A stretch of DNA of 64,000 bases from Bacillota bacterium (GTDB lineage: Bacteria > Bacillota > Clostridia > Monoglobales > Firm-18): assembly GCA_023228885.1 (NCBI GenBank), contig JALOAJ010000006.1:38725-102724 (forward strand), read 5' to 3'. Shown piece after piece: positions 1 through 9,380 of this stretch. Numbering within the stretch: the stretch's first letter is position 1; each line of letters begins with the position of its first letter. The notes below the pieces were generated by a model, which made no database searches, was not told where the DNA came from, and saw only the letters and a list, made by a program, of their open reading frames with translations. Both the position numbers and the translations under genes were made by a program.

Positions 1-1352
1 TTATTGTCAACGACAAGCTGACTCTCTCCGCCTTCCATGGCGGCGACGACCTCGATTATTCTACCGGTAATTTTGGCGGAATTGATAAGCAATGTTAAGC
101 TTTGGTTGTCTTTTGACACTGCAATGGAAGCAATATCATCCGTGTTTATTTCAAAGCTTATGAGTTCATCCCCCGCGCCGTCCATGATATAGCAGTATTC
201 ATAGTCATCAAACACAAGATGATTGTTCGAAGCAAGGTATACTATCTCGTGCGTTACGCTTTGTACAACATCGGTTAGATAGTTATTGATTATAACAATG
301 TCATATACACCGTCGCCGTTGTTGTCAATCAATGTAACATCCCCCGTTATATCGGTGAAGTCCGAATCCTCATATCCCATGTACTCGCGTCCATTGTACA
401 CAACGCTTACCCCGAAGGACAGGATATAATCCTCATTGTACTTTCCATCCGCACTCCTAAAAGTGTATTTAAAGTTCTGATAATTGAAAATGTCCTCTCC
501 ATAGGCAAAAACTGCTTCGTTTCTCCTTTGGTTGATACGCATTGCAACGAGCTGATATAAATCGTCATCATTGTCATCGGTTGCGTAACATTCAACGCTG
601 TACCCCAAATAACTGTCAGTTTTGGAGGTGTCTGGCGAATATACGACTTTTTCGTCTATGTAAAAGTAATTATTTTTCATTGGCAAAACGCCGCCGATTC
701 CAGTCCTTGTGTTGCTGTTTACGACTCCCATGATTTTAACCAGACCTAAATACATATACGCAAGGGTATCGCCGGAAACTGTGTTGTAGCGAGACTGTGT
801 GCCCGCCGAAATCGTTTGCATTACCTCTATATCAAGGGCTTTTAGTATAAGATTTGCCGCATCTGCCGCTGTTACGCCGCCGAATGACATTGGCAAGATT
901 CCCAAACTGCTTGCAATTTGCATATACCCTATGGGATAGCCACCTCTTTCATGCGCCAAAAACTCATACCCCAACAGACGCACAAGTGCCGCTAAAAACT
1001 GCTCCGAAGTTATCTCATCATCCGCCCCGAAGGTATTTGCATCATAACCCGTCATAATCCCTGCGCTTGTAACGGAATCTACATCACCTTCCGCCCAATG
1101 TCCGGGAGGAACATCCGCAAATGAATTTGCATTGGCTACGCCTTTGCAAAAATTTGCAAACATCTGCGCCGCTTCGGCGCGGCTTAAAAGAACATCCGGT
1201 TTGCCCTCATAAGACAAGTTAATAAGCCCCAACTCTGCCAAAAAAGCAATGTTGGATTTTTCAATGACCGGACTGCTTGAAAATACCGGTAGACATAATA
1301 CCGAAACCATTAGTACTGCAATCAACAAAAGTGATATTGTTTTATGACCCAT
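1..1352 (-). CDS. SLH-domain surface protein (C-terminus beyond window)
   Basis: The open frame runs from an ATG at 1352, preceded by a GGAGG motif, to the window edge without a stop (about 450 codons). Residues 1-27 form a signal peptide (MGHKTISLLLIAVLMVSVLC and following). An SLH-like segment follows at roughly residues 30-70 and a clear SLH repeat at about 75-127 (FADVPPGHWAEGDV...GIMTGYDANTFG). The rest is a beta-rich, Asp/Asn/Tyr-rich region with no family I recognise. SLH repeats bind secondary cell-wall polymers, so the protein is probably anchored on the cell surface. Its start overlaps the end of the upstream SLH gene by 11 bases, which suggests translational coupling. What the C-terminal part does cannot be said from this window. 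Confidence 0.85.
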   Translation of the reverse strand, partial: MGHKTISLLLIAVLMVSVLCLPVFSSSPVIEKSNIAFLAELGLINLSYEGKPDVLLSRAEAAQMFANFCKGVANANSFADVPPGHWAEGDVDSVTSAGIMTGYDANTFGADDEITSEQFLAALVRLLGYEFLAHERGGYPIGYMQIASSLGILPMSFGGVTAADAANLILKALDIEVMQTISAGTQSRYNTVSGDTLAYMYLGLVKIMGVVNSNTRTGIGGVLPMKNNYFYIDEKVVYSPDTSKTDSYLGYSVECYATDDNDDDLYQLVAMRINQRRNEAVFAYGEDIFNYQNFKYTFRSADGKYNEDYILSFGVSVVYNGREYMGYEDSDFTDITGDVTLIDNNGDGVYDIVIINNYLTDVVQSVTHEIVYLASNNHLVFDDYEYCYIMDGAGDELISFEINTDDIASIAVSKDNQSLTLLINSAKITGRIIEVVAAMEGGESQLVVDN

Positions 1353-3009
1353 TTTCCACACCTCCCTGTAGTATAATGAGATGCATTTTATACATTAATT
1401 GAGCGCTTTGCGCCCTTGTCAGCACATCGATGGGGGCAAACATATTACCCCCCAAGCCGTTTATTATTTCGTAGTGCCCAAGGGTGCCGATTGCATCCAT
1501 AGCATAATCTGCTGCCTCAGGGGCGTCGGCAAAGGTATTTCCATGTATCACGAGATGTATTTCGCCGGCATTCAGCGCCCTAAAAATAATACAAGCAGCA
1601 TCCTGCCGCATAATAACACTTCCAGCACCGAACATGCTATCCGATACACCGTTTACTATATTGCTGCGATACGCGGCGCTTACATACGGGGCAAACCAAT
1701 CGCTTTCACTCACATCGCTGAAAGGACTCTCGCTCGAATCACAGTTTAAACCCAGGGTCATAACAATCAGCTTTACGAACTCCTCCCTGCTGATTTGCTC
1801 GTTCGGACGAAATGTTCCGTCCCCATATCCCATTATTATACCTCTGTCTGAAAAGTAGCTAACCGCTTCCTCTGCCCAAAGGGCTTCGCCTATATCGGCA
1901 AATTTGGGTTCCTTTGCGATTACCGCGGGCTGCTCGGGTGAAACCGTATATTCCGTGGAACCTAATCTGCCGCCGCCGATTGTGTTTGACCTATTATTTC
2001 TGCTTTCGTCTTTCGCACCCACAATCAAGCTGTTCAATTTATCAAGCGCCGCCTCGGCAGTGCCATGCGAACCAGAGATAACGGTGTTCGCAATCTCCAT
2101 TTTCTTGTTTGCCGCAAGCCCCTCATATGCAGACAAACCAACCTCGTACCCCGCATCGTCAAACAACAAAGCAATTTTAGTCTTGTCATTGAGCTTTTGC
2201 ATTACAGAAAGCATAATTCCATCGCCGAATATCTTACGCACATCCGCAATACTTCTAAAATTTTTGCCAAGCATATAGCCCCAGACATCCTCCGCCGCTT
2301 CGGGCTTTGCATAGGGAGCGCTTAAAATCGGATACTGTGAAGTTTGTTTCAAAGTGAATATGGATTCATTATACTCCAGTATTTTCTTTACCTTTTCCCG
2401 GTCCTTTTCTTCGTTCACCAATCCTATGACCGCCGCTTGGTTTAAAACCTCGTGAATCCTGTCATAGTCGCCATTGTTATAAGGTTTTTGGGCAAGCAGC
2501 ATATCATACAATATCGTCTGATCAGAAAGGGAAGTGAACTTCTCATCCTGCTGTCTTAGCGCGGTACTGTACTTTTGAACATCAAACAATGCAGACTTGA
2601 TTTCCGCCGATGTTTCGGCGGAGTTCAATATCGGTAAAATTTCCGCCATATCAACTGACGAACCGTGAAGAAACTTATATGTCCATACATCACTGCCATA
2701 CATCCGGACTTTCAAAATATACTCTCCACTTCCTTTGGTTAACTTTACTGTCCTTGAAAACGATCCATCAGCATCACTCTCGAACATTTCAATGAAATCG
2801 TACATCTCCTGGTCACTCAATCCTGATTTGATTACTTCTATACATATATAATCTTTTGTCGTACCCGAAACGCCTTCGACAAAAACAGTATCACTGACCG
2901 AAGAAACACAAGGCGCCGAAATCTCAACCGTTGCCGAAGCATTTACCCACACACCGTAAAAAAGCACAAGCGTACATATCAAAAAATATGAAGTAACTTT
3001 TTTTGTCAA
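1342..3009 (-). CDS. Secreted protein with three C-terminal SLH repeats
   Basis: A 555-residue protein with an N-terminal signal peptide (about residues 1-25, ending near VNASA). A central region of about 340 residues shows no recognised domain. Three S-layer homology repeats sit at about 370-421 (FADIGEALWAEEAV), 430-480 (FSDVSESDWFAPYV) and 493-542. The SLH module is expected to hold the protein non-covalently to the cell wall. It lies 30 bases downstream of the sugar-binding lipoprotein gene and overlaps the next SLH gene, so the two surface proteins and the importer may form one transcript. The central part could bind or process extracellular polysaccharide, but that is inferred from position only. 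Confidence 0.85.
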   Translation of the reverse strand: MTKKVTSYFLICTLVLFYGVWVNASATVEISAPCVSSVSDTVFVEGVSGTTKDYICIEVIKSGLSDQEMYDFIEMFESDADGSFSRTVKLTKGSGEYILKVRMYGSDVWTYKFLHGSSVDMAEILPILNSAETSAEIKSALFDVQKYSTALRQQDEKFTSLSDQTILYDMLLAQKPYNNGDYDRIHEVLNQAAVIGLVNEEKDREKVKKILEYNESIFTLKQTSQYPILSAPYAKPEAAEDVWGYMLGKNFRSIADVRKIFGDGIMLSVMQKLNDKTKIALLFDDAGYEVGLSAYEGLAANKKMEIANTVISGSHGTAEAALDKLNSLIVGAKDESRNNRSNTIGGGRLGSTEYTVSPEQPAVIAKEPKFADIGEALWAEEAVSYFSDRGIIMGYGDGTFRPNEQISREEFVKLIVMTLGLNCDSSESPFSDVSESDWFAPYVSAAYRSNIVNGVSDSMFGAGSVIMRQDAACIIFRALNAGEIHLVIHGNTFADAPEAADYAMDAIGTLGHYEIINGLGGNMFAPIDVLTRAQSAQLMYKMHLIILQGGVENGS

Positions 3010-3039
3010 TGTAATATACCCCCTATCGCAGTAAAATAA

Positions 3040-4524
3040 TTAACGGGCTTGCAGCCATTGCTCCGCTGCCTCTTTAAACACCTCATAAATTTTGTCAGAA
3101 CCGGCTTGCCGCAGTTTTGCAGTAAGCTTAGGCAGCTCCGTTTCAATGTCGCTGCTTCCTGTTTCATATCCTTTTTGAAATTCTTTCCTTACGCTGGTGC
3201 AGGTCGCAATCTCCGTTCTGATTGATTCGATGTTAGCCTCCAAACCGCTTAAAGGCGATAATTTTGCGCTTTCATTGAATTCCCGCATTTTTTCATTTTT
3301 ATCTGCGTCCTCGTTTACCAAAAGATAGTTTTTCATTGTATCGCCTACCATCCATTGCATTCCGTCTCTTGCGTAAGCCGCGCCCCTAATTGGCGCAATC
3401 CTGTTATTTGCCGTCATGTTATAATGTTTTCCTTCAACACCAAAGTTGAAAAGAGTGAGAATGTCTGTGTCTTCCCCGTACAGTAAATCAATGAACTTTA
3501 CTGCGCGAGCAGGATTTTTTGATGTCCTCGAAACCGCAAGTGTAGCGCCTTGGAAACTGGTTTTTGTTGCCACTGCCTCGGTTACCTGATGTTGTATAAA
3601 TTCAATATCGAAACCCGCCGCAAGTTCTTTATCCTTTCCGGGTTTCAATGGCTCAACCCAACAGAAAAATTCACCTTGCGACTTTAAGTCCTTGACATTT
3701 TGAACAATCATAGCGTCCTTCCTGGTGTAACCGTTTTGGAATAAATACCGACTCATTTCCGCCGCCTCTTTAAACTCAGGCGTTTCGGTAAAATCATAAG
3801 GAATCCCTATATCTTTTTTGGTATAAAAACCTATGGGATATGAAGATACTTGAAAGTCAATAAATGTAAATGGACTATAACCTTCCGAAATCCATACCGG
3901 TGTAACATCGGTTTCGTTCTTTTTAATGATGTCGAGCGCAGGTATGAGTTCATTGAACGAATTAATATTTTCAATATCAATATTGTATTTGTCAACCAAA
4001 TCTTTCCTGTACATAAAACCACGGGCCGTTGCAAAGTCTTTTGCTGCCGGGACATAATACAACCCTTCAGCGACACCGGATGATGCCGGAGTGCGAATTA
4101 ATTCGAAGAATCTTTCTCCCAACGATTCTTTGATATTCGCTCCATGCTCATCTACATACTTAGTGATGTCAAGAAAAGCATTGCGCCTGATGTTATTATT
4201 TACATTGAAAATAAAACCGGCTGTGAAACAAATGTCAAATGCTTCGCCGGATGCAACAATTGTGTTCATTTTACTTTCGTATGAAGCCCATGGAATCGGC
4301 GCCATGTCGATGGTAGCATTGATTTCTTTAGTTGTAATCTTGTTAATTTCCTCATTTATCAACCCTTCATCCTGCGTAACATTCCCACCTATGTAGTACC
4401 AAACAAGGTTGTATGGTTCACCGGTATCTTCTCCGGTTCCCGCTGTCGGCTTTGTTGGTCTGCAGCCGGATATCCCGATGAGCAACGCCGTCGCCAAGCC
4501 AAAACATATAATTTTTTTCAACAT
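3040..4524 (-). CDS. Extracellular solute-binding lipoprotein of a CUT1-type sugar ABC importer
   Basis: A 494-residue lipoprotein. The N-terminus has a short hydrophobic segment ending in the lipobox ISGC, with Cys21 the predicted lipidated residue. The body fits the large family 1 binding proteins of the LplA/YtcQ type, which carry oligosaccharides to a paired-permease importer. The C-terminal 60 residues (ANIESIRTEI...KIYEVFKEAAEQWL) match the DUF3502-like tail common in that group. Two permease genes lie immediately upstream in the same direction, 43 bases apart. No ATPase gene is nearby, as is usual for this class, which often shares an MsmX-like ATPase encoded elsewhere. The substrate is unknown. 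The neighbouring sulfatases and GH130 enzyme suggest a glycan-derived oligosaccharide. Confidence 0.9.
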   Translation of the reverse strand: MLKKIICFGLATALLIGISGCRPTKPTAGTGEDTGEPYNLVWYYIGGNVTQDEGLINEEINKITTKEINATIDMAPIPWASYESKMNTIVASGEAFDICFTAGFIFNVNNNIRRNAFLDITKYVDEHGANIKESLGERFFELIRTPASSGVAEGLYYVPAAKDFATARGFMYRKDLVDKYNIDIENINSFNELIPALDIIKKNETDVTPVWISEGYSPFTFIDFQVSSYPIGFYTKKDIGIPYDFTETPEFKEAAEMSRYLFQNGYTRKDAMIVQNVKDLKSQGEFFCWVEPLKPGKDKELAAGFDIEFIQHQVTEAVATKTSFQGATLAVSRTSKNPARAVKFIDLLYGEDTDILTLFNFGVEGKHYNMTANNRIAPIRGAAYARDGMQWMVGDTMKNYLLVNEDADKNEKMREFNESAKLSPLSGLEANIESIRTEIATCTSVRKEFQKGYETGSSDIETELPKLTAKLRQAGSDKIYEVFKEAAEQWLQAR

Positions 4525-4567
4525 AGCTTAATTCCTCCTAAAGATTTATAATTTGAATTTTTCCGTG

Positions 4568-5491
4568 TTATCCTTTTACCGAGCCGACTGTTATTCCTTT
4601 TATAAAATACTTTTGGAAAAACGGTGCCGCAAGCAACATTGGTCCCATTGCCGCCAGACAAATAGCCATACGCACTGATTCCGTCGGCGTTTTTACATTT
4701 GCGAGTTCGGATACCGCCATCTCCCTTTGTGACAGTTCAACGAGCATTTGTATGCTGGCCATAATCCGTTGCATATAATATTGAAGATTAATAATGTCAG
4801 CTCTGTTTATGAGCATCATGGGCAGATACCAGTCGTTCCAATAGCGAAGAGATACGAACAACGCAACGGTGGCAAGCCCCGGCTTGGAGAGAGGCAAAAT
4901 GAATTTTAAGTATATGATCCACTCACTTCCGCCATCCATTTTAACCGACTCAATGATTTCCATCGGAACGGATAACTTGATAAAAGTTCTCAGTATGATT
5001 ATGTTCCAAGTGCTTACAAGAGAGGGTACAATCAGCGCCCAAATGGTATCTTGAATATGCAAAATCTGCGTACATACCAAATACCAAGCAACCATGCCCC
5101 CACTAAAACGCATTGCAAAATAAATAAAAAACGATATTTGAGATTTGTATTTCAAATCGCGCGACAACGCATATGCTGCCGTCGAAAGAATAAATAGCGA
5201 CATAACGGTGCCGGTTACCGTTACGAATATGGTGGTTAAATAAGCCCTTATCAATTCATTGCCCGAGCTTCCTATTAATATCCTGTATGCTTCCAAAGTA
5301 AAATTCTTAGGAATTAACGAGAACCCGTATTTTATTAAATCCTCTTCCATGCTAAATGATGCACTTACGACAAACAAGAACGGTACCAAGCAAAGAACAC
5401 AGGTTACAATAAACAGGGTATGTATCGCCGTCACGCTCATAAGAGATAATTCATTTATTTTAAGCCTTGATTTTCCTATTATTTTCATCAC
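4568..5491 (-). CDS. Sugar ABC transporter permease, LplC/YtcP type
   Basis: A 307-residue inner-membrane protein with about six hydrophobic segments. The cytoplasmic EAA-type loop (ESVKMDGGSEWIIYLKFILP) contacts the transport ATPase. The conserved C-terminal G-x-x-x-G-S-V-K-G ending is that of CarB/LplC-type permeases. It follows the partner permease by 11 bases and precedes the binding protein, giving the order permease-permease-binding protein. Co-transcription is very likely. Confidence 0.92.
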   Translation of the reverse strand: MMKIIGKSRLKINELSLMSVTAIHTLFIVTCVLCLVPFLFVVSASFSMEEDLIKYGFSLIPKNFTLEAYRILIGSSGNELIRAYLTTIFVTVTGTVMSLFILSTAAYALSRDLKYKSQISFFIYFAMRFSGGMVAWYLVCTQILHIQDTIWALIVPSLVSTWNIIILRTFIKLSVPMEIIESVKMDGGSEWIIYLKFILPLSKPGLATVALFVSLRYWNDWYLPMMLINRADIINLQYYMQRIMASIQMLVELSQREMAVSELANVKTPTESVRMAICLAAMGPMLLAAPFFQKYFIKGITVGSVKG

Positions 5492-5502
5492 ATATTCACA
5501 CC

Positions 5503-6492
5503 CTAATATAAAGATAACTCGGAGTCAATCTTTCGCACTATTTGATTTGCTACGACTACAAGTATAAAACCAACGATTGACTGATAAAAAGCCGCTGCGG
5601 ACGCCATTCCCACATCGCCCATTTCCCTTAGTGCACGGTATGTATAAAGACCCATAACTTGCGTTGTCGGATATAATGTAGGAACATTCCTTGTAACATA
5701 ATAGAACAATCCGAAATCCGTAGAAAATAGTGAGCCTATCGCCATAATGAGCTGTATTACAATGGCGGGTTTAATGCAGGGAAGCGTAATGTGGATTGTC
5801 TGTTTAAACTTTCCCGCACCGTCAATTACCGCCGCCTCGTACAATTCCTGATCTATCCCCGCAATAGCGGCAAGATAAACAATTGTAGAATAGCCCAGAC
5901 CCTTCCACAAATTTACGAAAACAAGAATGAACGGCCAAAACTGCGGCGACGAATACCACTCAATTTCTTTAAGCCCGAAAGTGGTCAATATACCTTTGTT
6001 TATAAAGCCGTATTGAGGGCTTAAAAACACATAAACCAAATAGCCCATGATGACCCACGAAAGAAAATGCGGTATGAACAAAACGCCTTGGTAAAACTTT
6101 TTGGTTAGGGAACTCTTGACTTCGTTTAGGAATACTGCAAAGACCACCGCAAAAAAGAAGCTTGTTAATATAAAAGCAACATTGTAAAGGACGGTATTGC
6201 GAGTTATAACCCAGACATCCGGGGTTTTGAAAAGGTACTTGAAATTTTCAAAGCCCGCCCACGGGCTGCCTAATATCCCCAAAGAATAATCCATTCGCTT
6301 AAAAGCGATTACCATTCCGAATATAGGCAAATAATCAAAAATAATAAAAAACACAAACATCGGAATCAAAAATATATAAAGGGGATAATTCTTCTTCATT
6401 TCGTAAATGAATCCATCCCTCTTTAAGCCTCCTTGTTTTAACCGATTCGGGAGCATTATGCGCTGACTTATGTTTTCCGTCTTTTTCAACAT
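5503..6492 (-). CDS. Sugar ABC transporter permease, LplB type
   Basis: A membrane protein of about 329 residues with six predicted transmembrane helices and an EAA loop (YEAAVIDGAGKFKQTIHITL). I place the start at the ATG at 6492 because AAAGGA stands 8 bases before it. The frame also opens at an ATG at 6510, but that lacks a ribosome binding site. It is the first gene of the importer operon and the partner of the LplC-type permease that follows. Confidence 0.92.
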   Translation of the reverse strand: MLKKTENISQRIMLPNRLKQGGLKRDGFIYEMKKNYPLYIFLIPMFVFFIIFDYLPIFGMVIAFKRMDYSLGILGSPWAGFENFKYLFKTPDVWVITRNTVLYNVAFILTSFFFAVVFAVFLNEVKSSLTKKFYQGVLFIPHFLSWVIMGYLVYVFLSPQYGFINKGILTTFGLKEIEWYSSPQFWPFILVFVNLWKGLGYSTIVYLAAIAGIDQELYEAAVIDGAGKFKQTIHITLPCIKPAIVIQLIMAIGSLFSTDFGLFYYVTRNVPTLYPTTQVMGLYTYRALREMGDVGMASAAAFYQSIVGFILVVVANQIVRKIDSELSLY

Positions 6493-6541
6493 AAAATTTA
6501 TCCTTTCCATATGGTGAGCTAAATAATATTGCTATATTCTT

Positions 6542-6570
6542 ATTGTATGGCACGTACGACTTTGAAACAA
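6542..6570 (-). promoter_or_regulatory. Predicted sigma-A promoter of the sugar importer operon
   Basis: On the minus strand TTGTTT (6565-6570) and TACAAT (6542-6547) are separated by 17 bases, about 50 bases upstream of the LplB-type start. The motifs are near consensus. The assignment is by sequence and position only. Confidence 0.5.
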
Positions 6571-6620
6571 TGTACAATTTATTCTTTTTTCGTACATTTT
6601 TATCAAGTTGCGCAAACAAA

Positions 6621-6649
6621 TTGACATTATCGAAGAACACTGTTATTAT
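6621..6649 (+). promoter_or_regulatory. Predicted sigma-A promoter of the sulfatase/GH130 operon
   Basis: TTGACA (6621-6626), 17 bases, then TATTAT (6644-6649) on the plus strand. It lies about 150 bases upstream of the first sulfatase and divergent from the importer promoter. The long leader it implies contains a very short open frame at 6683. Confidence 0.6.
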
Positions 6650-6682
6650 AAAAACATATTATACAGGAGGGAACAACGGAAT

Positions 6683-6718
6683 ATGAGGAACCGCTGCGGT
6701 GCTTCGCGACTGGTGTAA
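6683..6718 (+). CDS. Possible 11-codon leader peptide upstream of the sulfatase
   Basis: ATG at 6683 with a good AGGAGG at 6665-6670 (12 bases upstream) opens an 11-codon frame, MRNRCGASRLV, ending at TAA 6716-6718. It lies in the leader of the predicted sulfatase transcript. A strong ribosome binding site before so short a frame is unusual, but the spacing is long and no other evidence supports translation. Confidence 0.2.
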   Translation: MRNRCGASRLV

Positions 6719-6802
6719 ATATATTGTAGATACTGCCCTCCCCGCACAAACTATTTAGGTAAATCCGAACGAATAAACTAACGAAAGGATGTAAACATTC
6801 AT

Positions 6803-8269
6803 ATGAAATGTCCGAATATTATAATTTTCAATCCGGACCAATTCCGGGCAGATGCACTTGCGCACCTGGGAAACCCCGCATCTGTTACGCCGAACCTGGA
6901 TAAAATACAGGAAAAGGATGCAGTATCCTTTCGATATGCGTTTTGCCAAAATCCCGTATGCACACCAAGCAGATGTAGTTTTATGAGCGGTTGGTATCCT
7001 CATGTCCGGGGGCACCGCACCATGCATCATATGATGCGTTCCGATGAGCCGGTTTTACTCAAAACCCTTATGGATGCAGGGTATTATGTTTGGTGGGGCG
7101 GTAAGAACGATCTTGTGCAAAAACATCGGATAAATCAATACTGTTCTTTTAAAAATGAGCCCAAAACACCCTTAAAGCCGGCAGCGGGAGCAGAATACCG
7201 ACAACGAAGGGGAGAGCCGGACGGCGACAATTTTTATTCCTTTTATGTTGGGCAAATCAAAACGTGGAAAGATTCCGTCAATTTTGATAGCGATTGGCAC
7301 AATGTTACCGAAGCAGTAAAATTCATCAAAAACCCACCAGCAGACCAGCCTTTTTGTATCTATCTATCCCTGACATTCCCACATCCCCCCTATGCGGTTG
7401 AAGAACCGTGGTACAGTACAATCGACAGAAAAAAGGTATGTGACCGTATATCCACACCCTTGGATTGGAGCAAAAAACCCAGTATACTAAAAGGCATTCA
7501 TGACCGACAGGGGCTTTACGGATGGACAGAAGAACGCTGGACAGAACTCCAATCTACATATTTGGGTATGTGCGCCAGGGTGGATTACCAGTTTGGTCTG
7601 ATTATTGATGCACTAAAGGAAACCGGTTCCTATAACGATACAGCAGTCTTTATGTTCAGCGACCACGGTGATTTTACAGGAAATTACGGTCTTGTGGAAA
7701 AGACGCAAAATACATTTGAAGATTGTTTGACCCGGGTACCCTTTATCATAAAACCCCCCGCCGGCATCCCATTAGATGCGGGAATACGGGATAACGCCTT
7801 GGTTGAACTAATTGACTTTGCAGCAACGGTAGAGGATTTGGTAGGGATAAAACCCAGCCATACCCATTTTGGAAAATCACTGCTTCCACTTATAAAAAAC
7901 GGCAAAGGCAGCCACCGAGACGCTGTTTTTTGTGAGGGCGGAAGACTTCACGGGGAGACACATTGCATGGAAAGAGAAAGTAAAGGAAGTACTGACTCAA
8001 CAGCGCCCTATTGGCCCAGAGTCAGCTTGCAGTCGAGCGAAGGACCTGAACATACCAAAGCTGTTATGGTGAGAACAATGGACTACAAATACATATACAG
8101 GCTTTATGAAACCGATGAATTGTATGATTTGAAAAATGACCCATCGGAATTGAATAACAGGATAGATGACCCTGCAATGGAAAACATAATCAGGCAAATG
8201 CGCGATCGCTTATTAATGTTTTATTTGGAAACTTGTGATGTTGTTCCCCATATTGCCGACATCAGGTGA
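6803..8269 (+). CDS. Sulfatase (formylglycine-dependent, Cys type)
   Basis: A 488-residue member of the alkaline phosphatase/sulfatase superfamily that hydrolyses sulfate esters. The signature CTPSR places Cys53 as the residue converted to formylglycine. In anaerobes a radical-SAM maturase does this, and none is encoded here. Metal ligands are visible at the N-terminus (IIIFNPDQFRAD) and in the FSDHGDF motif. No signal peptide is present, so it probably acts in the cytoplasm on imported sulfated saccharides. AAAGGATG lies 13 bases before the ATG. It heads a three-gene run with a GH130-like enzyme and a second sulfatase. Its last 30 residues reappear in a decayed copy at 17035-17130. Confidence 0.92.
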   Translation: MKCPNIIIFNPDQFRADALAHLGNPASVTPNLDKIQEKDAVSFRYAFCQNPVCTPSRCSFMSGWYPHVRGHRTMHHMMRSDEPVLLKTLMDAGYYVWWGGKNDLVQKHRINQYCSFKNEPKTPLKPAAGAEYRQRRGEPDGDNFYSFYVGQIKTWKDSVNFDSDWHNVTEAVKFIKNPPADQPFCIYLSLTFPHPPYAVEEPWYSTIDRKKVCDRISTPLDWSKKPSILKGIHDRQGLYGWTEERWTELQSTYLGMCARVDYQFGLIIDALKETGSYNDTAVFMFSDHGDFTGNYGLVEKTQNTFEDCLTRVPFIIKPPAGIPLDAGIRDNALVELIDFAATVEDLVGIKPSHTHFGKSLLPLIKNGKGSHRDAVFCEGGRLHGETHCMERESKGSTDSTAPYWPRVSLQSSEGPEHTKAVMVRTMDYKYIYRLYETDELYDLKNDPSELNNRIDDPAMENIIRQMRDRLLMFYLETCDVVPHIADIR

Positions 8270-8363
8270 TATAAGGGTGTAATATAATGGAGAAAATGAT
8301 AGAAAACTATTGTAAAAAGGAAATATTTTTATAAATAAAAACAGGAGGATGAATGACATCAAA

Positions 8364-9338
8364 ATGAGTGATTTAAAATCCAGTAAACTGATTAAACGAT
8401 ACTCCGGCAATCCCATATTAACGGCTGATGATGTTCCTTATAATGCAACCCTGGTATTTAACGCGGGTGTTACAAAATACGAAAATAAATATGTAATGGT
8501 ATTCAGGAATGATTATCGTTCTTCAAAGCAGCGCCTGGAATGTACAAGTATTGGGTTGGCGTTCAGTGACGATGGTATTCGTTGGTCTGTTCAGCCTAAG
8601 CCATGCTTTAAGTTGAAGGATAATGAGATTAGAAGAGCATACGACCCAAGATTAACAGTAATTGACGGGCGGTGTTATATGTGTTTTGCCTTAGATACCG
8701 TACATGGGATAAGGGGGGGCATTGCAGTAACGGATGATTTCGATAAATTTGAAATATTAAGCATGACCGTGCCGGATAACAGGAATATGGTATTGTTTCC
8801 TGATAGGGTAAACGGCAAATATATTCGAATGGAACGGCCTTTTCCGGTTTATGGACGCGGAGGCAAAGAACATTTTGATATATGGATGTCCGATTCTTCT
8901 GACTTAAAATACTGGGGAAATTCTCAGCTTGTGTTGGGTGTTGAAAATGTACCTTTTGCAAATGACAAGATAGGACCTGCTGCTCCGCCGATAAAGACAG
9001 AAAAAGGTTGGCTTGCTACTTTTCATGCGGTTGATATTGATCACACAAGAGGAAAGAACGGATGGGAGCCATGTTGGCAAAAACGGTATACCGCCGGAAT
9101 TATGCTCTTGGATTTGAATAACCCGCAAAAAGTTATTGGCATTAGCCATGAACCTTTGTTGGCGCCAGAAGCAGCTTATGAAACCGAAAATGGATTTAGA
9201 AATGATGTGATTTTTCCGGGAGGAATGATTCTTGAAGATAATGGAGAGGTTAAGATTTATTATGGCGCGGCAGATACTGTTGAATGTTTAGCTGTTGCCT
9301 GTGTAGACGATTTTATATCGTTGTGTACGCCTATATAA
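8364..9338 (+). CDS. Glycoside hydrolase family 130-like protein (mannoside phosphorylase/hydrolase)
   Basis: About 325 residues with the five-bladed propeller pattern of GH130: N-terminal RYSGNPILTADDVPYNATLVFNAG, then DPRLTVIDGRCYM, the block RMERPF, and the C-terminal FRNDVIFPGGMI and IYYGAADT. Family members phosphorolyse or hydrolyse beta-mannosides, mainly beta-1,4 or beta-1,2 linkages. I cannot say which applies. The start is uncertain. AGGAGG at 8343-8348 abuts the ATG at 8349, which is too close, so the in-frame ATG at 8364 (15 bases away) is preferred. The gene sits between two sulfatases, so the glycan may be a sulfated mannose-containing one. Confidence 0.88.
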   Translation: MSDLKSSKLIKRYSGNPILTADDVPYNATLVFNAGVTKYENKYVMVFRNDYRSSKQRLECTSIGLAFSDDGIRWSVQPKPCFKLKDNEIRRAYDPRLTVIDGRCYMCFALDTVHGIRGGIAVTDDFDKFEILSMTVPDNRNMVLFPDRVNGKYIRMERPFPVYGRGGKEHFDIWMSDSSDLKYWGNSQLVLGVENVPFANDKIGPAAPPIKTEKGWLATFHAVDIDHTRGKNGWEPCWQKRYTAGIMLLDLNNPQKVIGISHEPLLAPEAAYETENGFRNDVIFPGGMILEDNGEVKIYYGAADTVECLAVACVDDFISLCTPI

Positions 9339-9380
9339 AGGGATATTGAAAAAACATACAAGCAAGGATGTGCAATACGA

